Below, piece after piece: positions 6,643-8,875 of a stretch of 8,875 bases of DNA. The position numbers and the translations under genes were made by a program. The notes under the pieces are model-generated. The model saw only the letters and a list, made by a program, of their open reading frames with translations. It was not told the DNA's origin and did no database searches. Source of the DNA: an uncultured delta proteobacterium (GTDB lineage: Bacteria; Myxococcota_A; Polyangia; Polyangiales; Ga0077539); NCBI GenBank assembly GCA_903885885.1, contig CAISKJ010001192.1:1-8875 (forward strand). Reading direction: 5' to 3'. Positions within the stretch are counted from its first letter, which is position 1. Each line of letters opens with the position of its first letter.

Positions 6643-6700
6643 CGCGCCCTCCGTCGGTGGTCGGAGCTGAGCGCGACCCCAGCGACGCGCGGCGCCATCG
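6643..6700. repeat. Dispersed 58-bp repeat, copy B
   Basis: Diverged copy of 5363-5420 (51 of 58 matches), in non-coding DNA starting 19 bases after the 71-bp repeat. Here CTCCG and CGGAG form a perfect 5-bp stem around TCGGTGGT. The remaining bases to 6786 hold nothing recognisable except three tandem GCTGC units at 6751-6765. Confidence 0.72.
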
Positions 6701-6786
6701 TGCGTGACGGCTTGGGCGTGATTGGGAGTCGTCTCCGCCCCATCGACGCCGCTGCGCTGCGCTGCGCGTAGTAGAGACCGGTTCCC

Positions 6787-7551
6787 ATGTCATTGCCCCC
6801 GCCGGGTCCACTGCCGTTTCCTTCGCTCGAACCAATCCAGGGTCCCCCGTCGGCCTTTGCCGAGCGAGTGTGCGTGGTACCGCCGCTTCTAACGGGAGCG
6901 CCGCCGCTCGGGGTCGCGCCCCCCTCGCCGCCGTTGCCGCCGCTCGGTGCGTTCGAGGCGATTCGGTTGGGCGGCCGCGTGCTGTTGCGCGAGCCCCTTG
7001 CGCCGTGGCCCATGCTGGCCGTGTCGGCGAGGCGCGACGGCTCGCGCGTGACGCTCGCCGCGCAGGTCGCCCCGGGAGGCCTCGATGCAGACCGGGCGCT
7101 TGCGATCGACTGGATCGAAGCCGCTCCGGGCGGCGCCTGGGTGGGATCGTGGTCGATCCATGGCTCGACGCCCGGGCCCGGCGGTGCGATCGGATGGAGC
7201 GAGACGTACGTGCTTCACCCCGATGGGACCTTCTCCTTCTCCGCCTACCCGCTGCTGACGCGGAGCGGCGCCTGGAGCGTCGAGCCCGATGGCTGTCGCG
7301 CCACCTTCGACGGTACGACTCCGGTGGTTCCGCTGGCGCGTCCGGCCTCTCAGCGCCGTCCGCTGGGGCCGCTCGCATCAGCGCGTCTGCGCGTGATGCT
7401 GGAGCCCCGCACCGCGGCGATGACGGCGCCGCTGCGATGCGTCGAACTCGAGACCGACGCCGCGGGCGTCGTCGTGTTCGAGGCGTCTCTCGAGATCGTG
7501 TGCCTGCACGTGTACGCCGACGGGTTCCCGGGCGTCACCGTGAGGCCTTGA
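6787..7551 (+). CDS. Hypothetical protein with a proline-rich N-terminus
   Basis: The 254-residue product is not recognised. Residues 1-60 are rich in proline and hydrophobic residues (MSLPPPGPLPFPSLEP, later PPSPPLPPLG) with no signal peptide or membrane segment. The middle (about 110-155) looks like beta strands with recurring Gly-Trp and Gly-Thr-Phe turns (GSWSIHG, WSETYVLHPDGTFSFSAYPLL, GAWSVE), faintly like lipocalin or other beta-barrel small domains, but this is only an impression. The C-terminal part (VELETDAAGVVVFEASLEIVCLHVYADGFPGVTVRP) is also strand-like. Codon third positions near the start are less G/C-biased than in the left-hand genes, suggesting weak selection or foreign origin. 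The ATG at 6787 lacks a strong ribosome binding site; a later start is possible. It diverges from the Uma2 gene across the repeat-bearing region. Confidence 0.6.
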   Translation: MSLPPPGPLPFPSLEPIQGPPSAFAERVCVVPPLLTGAPPLGVAPPSPPLPPLGAFEAIRLGGRVLLREPLAPWPMLAVSARRDGSRVTLAAQVAPGGLDADRALAIDWIEAAPGGAWVGSWSIHGSTPGPGGAIGWSETYVLHPDGTFSFSAYPLLTRSGAWSVEPDGCRATFDGTTPVVPLARPASQRRPLGPLASARLRVMLEPRTAAMTAPLRCVELETDAAGVVVFEASLEIVCLHVYADGFPGVTVRP

Positions 7552-7597
7552 TCGAAGGCGCACGCGAGGGCGCGCGCCCGCGACGGCGACCAGTCGC

Positions 7598-7777
7598 TTG
7601 ATCGAGACGCGGCGTTGCGCAACGCGCGCAGCGCGCGAACTGCGCGAGGAGTGCGGCCTGCAGATCGATCCGCACGCGCGGCGGTACGGCGCCTACAACA
7701 TCGCGCTCTTCGAAGCCCTGAAGGCCCGGTGCGCCGCGCAGGGAGTGCTGCCCCAGCGTGTCTACCTCGTCGAGTAA
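7598..7777 (+). pseudogene. Orphan coding tail with a Nudix-like motif, no proper start
   Basis: A plus-strand frame open from 7544 ends at TAA 7775-7777. Its last 46 or so codons read like real protein (RELREECGLQIDP, then RRYGAYNIALFEALKARC, ending RVYLVE), and about nine in ten of them end in G or C, clearly better than the overlapping minus-strand frame. RELREECGL fits the second half of the Nudix box (REUXEEXGU), and ATRAARELREECGL resembles Nudix context, but the Gly and Glu of the first half are not at the right spacing. No ATG or GTG precedes it; TTG 7598 is the only start candidate. It is most simply the 3' remnant of a lost gene. The family assignment is tentative, since 40 residues after a Nudix box is short. 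Confidence 0.42.
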
Positions 7778-7801
7778 CGCCAACAGCCTGCGGTGTGCTG
7801 C

Positions 7802-8719
7802 TCAGCGCTTTGCGCGCGCGGTGTACCAGGGCTCGATGGCCCGCAGGGTCGAGGCGATGCGCTCGGGGGCGCTTCCGCTCGCGCGCAGGGAGCCTTCGAC
7901 CGCTCCGAGGTCGGCGAGGAGCCCCTCGCTCAGCGCGATGAGCGAGGCGGAGACCGTGCACGTGTCGGCGGGGGTCTCCATGCAGATCACGTCGTCGCCG
8001 AAGATGCCGCGCCAGTAGGCTTCGACGCCGCGACGGCTGTGATCGGGGATGAGAAAGAAGGGGTTCCACGTGCGACGCACGTCGGTCATCACATCGGCGA
8101 TGGGAATGTCGGCTTGAATGTCGTACCCGAGCACGTTCTGAGCGGCCTCGCGGGGCACGGCCGGAAAGGCGGTTTCGTCGCCCGTCATGAAGAAGTAGCC
8201 CTTGCGCTGGCGCTTCTCCCACCCGTCGACAGACGTGTGCCTCGCAGCGAAGAAGAGTGCGAGCTCGTAGCTCTCGCCGCCCCTCAGCGGGCCGCTGTAG
8301 GCGTGGCCGCCGTTGCCCGCGAGGGTCGTGAGGGTGAGCCACTTGTCCATGAGCTCCGCGGTCGACTCGAACTGCCCGACCTGCAGCGGCGTCTGGTCAC
8401 ACGATGCGTCGACGAAGGCCATGAAGAGCACCTGCGGGTGCGCCACGCCGCTGTCCATCAGCGTCTTCATGAAGTTGGGCAGCTCGCGGCGCGCGAGGAG
8501 GTCGGGGATCTCTCCCATCGACCCGCTGGTGTCGAGCGCGAAGCAGATGGCGAGCGACTCGGGGTGCTCCGCGCTGTCACGGCACTCGCGCACCCTCACG
8601 CCGCGGGGGTTCATCTTCGGGTGCACCCCGCTCTGTTTGAACACCTGCGACGCGGTCATTCCCGCACGCGCCTGCGTGATCGCCTGGTGTGCCTCGTGGC
8701 TATACCCGCCGTATCCCAT
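7802..8719 (-). CDS. VWA-domain protein with intact MIDAS, function unknown
   Basis: The 305-residue product opens with MGYGGYSHEAHQAI and a conserved-looking lead (HPKMNPRGVRVRECRDS, about 33-49). A von Willebrand factor A domain begins near residue 57, with ICFALDTSGSMGEIP carrying the metal-ion-dependent adhesion site DxSxS (D63, S65, S67). Further stretches are VLFMAFVDASCDQTPLQVGQFESTAELMDKWL, GGESYELALFFAARHT, KGYFFMTGDE, PFFLIPDH and the late VICMETPADTCTV. There is no signal peptide or membrane segment, so it is probably cytosolic, where VWA proteins usually act as metal-dependent interaction modules, often with AAA+ ATPases; no partner is nearby. The start at 8719 is fixed by AAGGAAGG six bases upstream. 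An ATG at 8842 inside the 71-bp repeat is in frame and would add 41 residues, but these look non-conserved. Confidence 0.8.
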   Translation of the reverse strand: MGYGGYSHEAHQAITQARAGMTASQVFKQSGVHPKMNPRGVRVRECRDSAEHPESLAICFALDTSGSMGEIPDLLARRELPNFMKTLMDSGVAHPQVLFMAFVDASCDQTPLQVGQFESTAELMDKWLTLTTLAGNGGHAYSGPLRGGESYELALFFAARHTSVDGWEKRQRKGYFFMTGDETAFPAVPREAAQNVLGYDIQADIPIADVMTDVRRTWNPFFLIPDHSRRGVEAYWRGIFGDDVICMETPADTCTVSASLIALSEGLLADLGAVEGSLRASGSAPERIASTLRAIEPWYTARAKR

Positions 8720-8811
8720 CAATCGCCTTCCTTCTCGCCGCGATGCGACGTAGTACCATCGTGCCATGCGAGCGTCGCCGCACTCAAGCGCCTCGACGAG
8801 GGCGCGCGCAC
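8719..8811 (-). CDS. Possible short leader ORF overlapping the VWA start
   Basis: The frame that passes through the 71-bp repeat copy 2 (same frame as in copy 1) continues for 30 codons from GTG 8811 and stops at TGA 8719-8721, overlapping the VWA ATG as TGATG. The peptide (VRAPSSRRLSAATLAWHDG at its start) has weaker coding codon bias than the copy 1 ORF. It may be a leader or chance. Confidence 0.18.
   Translation of the reverse strand: MRAPSSRRLSAATLAWHDGTTSHRGEKEGD
8726..8733 (-). promoter_or_regulatory. Ribosome binding site of the VWA gene
   Basis: AAGGAAGG lies six bases upstream of ATG 8719, by far the best Shine-Dalgarno sequence in the window. It decides the start in favour of 8719 over the upstream in-frame ATG at 8842. 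Confidence 0.7.
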
Positions 8812-8875
8812 CGCGTCGCGCGGCGTGTCGGTGCGCCCGCATACTGACGTCGGTATACCGGCGTACTGACGTCAG
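8805..8875. repeat. 71-bp perfect direct repeat, copy 2 (cut by the window end)
   Basis: Identical to 6554-6624 at all 71 positions. It sits 85 bases upstream of the VWA start and carries the same hairpin arms (8806-8813 and 8829-8836) and paired 13-bp sites (8839-8851 and 8861-8873). It may extend beyond the window. Confidence 0.92.

Noticed and set aside
6646..6670. Intrinsic terminator in repeat copy B
   Set aside because: The stem is only 5 bp and no T-run follows it on either strand.
7535..7783. Minus-strand 82-residue frame (begins LALLDEVDTLGQH)
   Set aside because: It uses many more A/T third positions than the overlapping plus-strand remnant and matches nothing recognised.
8720..8842. 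N-terminal extension of the VWA protein from an ATG inside the 71-bp repeat
   Set aside because: A strong Shine-Dalgarno sequence precedes 8719, the extension is repeat-derived, and the same ATG frame in copy 1 stops without joining a gene.

Overview
The window is very GC-rich DNA with strong G/C preference at third codon positions. Together with an FHA-type sigma-54 activator, a TrmO-type tRNA methylase, an Uma2-family nuclease and a MIDAS-type VWA protein, this suggests a myxobacterium or relative (Myxococcota). That assignment is inference from composition and gene families; no marker gene is present. No rRNA, tRNA, CRISPR array or recognisable insertion sequence was seen.

Left part (1-5390) is ordinary and gene-dense. 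A radical SAM protein tail (1-347, +) converges on a minus-strand run in the order sigma-54 activator, mrdA (PBP2), rodA. PBP2 and RodA form the transpeptidase/glycosyltransferase pair of the elongasome; only 10 bases separate the genes and the rodA ribosome binding site touches the mrdA stop. The usual mreBCD neighbours are absent and a sigma-54 activator sits upstream instead. That activator looks broken in frame: its FHA domain stops halfway and jumps straight to the Walker A loop of the AAA+ domain. trmO is divergent from it, with only 66 bases between the two starts.

Right part (5391-8875) is looser and accessory in character. It holds a gene-free stretch rich in hairpins, an Uma2-family (DUF820) protein, an unidentified 254-residue protein, an orphan coding tail with a Nudix-like motif, and a VWA protein of unknown role. 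The striking element is a 71-bp perfect repeat (6554-6624 and 8805-8875, the second cut by the window edge) lying upstream of both the Uma2 and VWA genes in the same orientation. It combines a hairpin with two 13-bp sites spaced 22 bp apart around a palindrome, so it looks like a shared operator module or a small mobile repeat. In both copies one reading frame runs out of the repeat and ends in a stop codon overlapping the start of the downstream gene. A second, diverged 58-bp repeat (5363-5420 and 6643-6700) supplies the last codons of trmO in one copy and lies just beyond the 71-bp repeat in the other. No complete new defence or biosynthetic system could be demonstrated.
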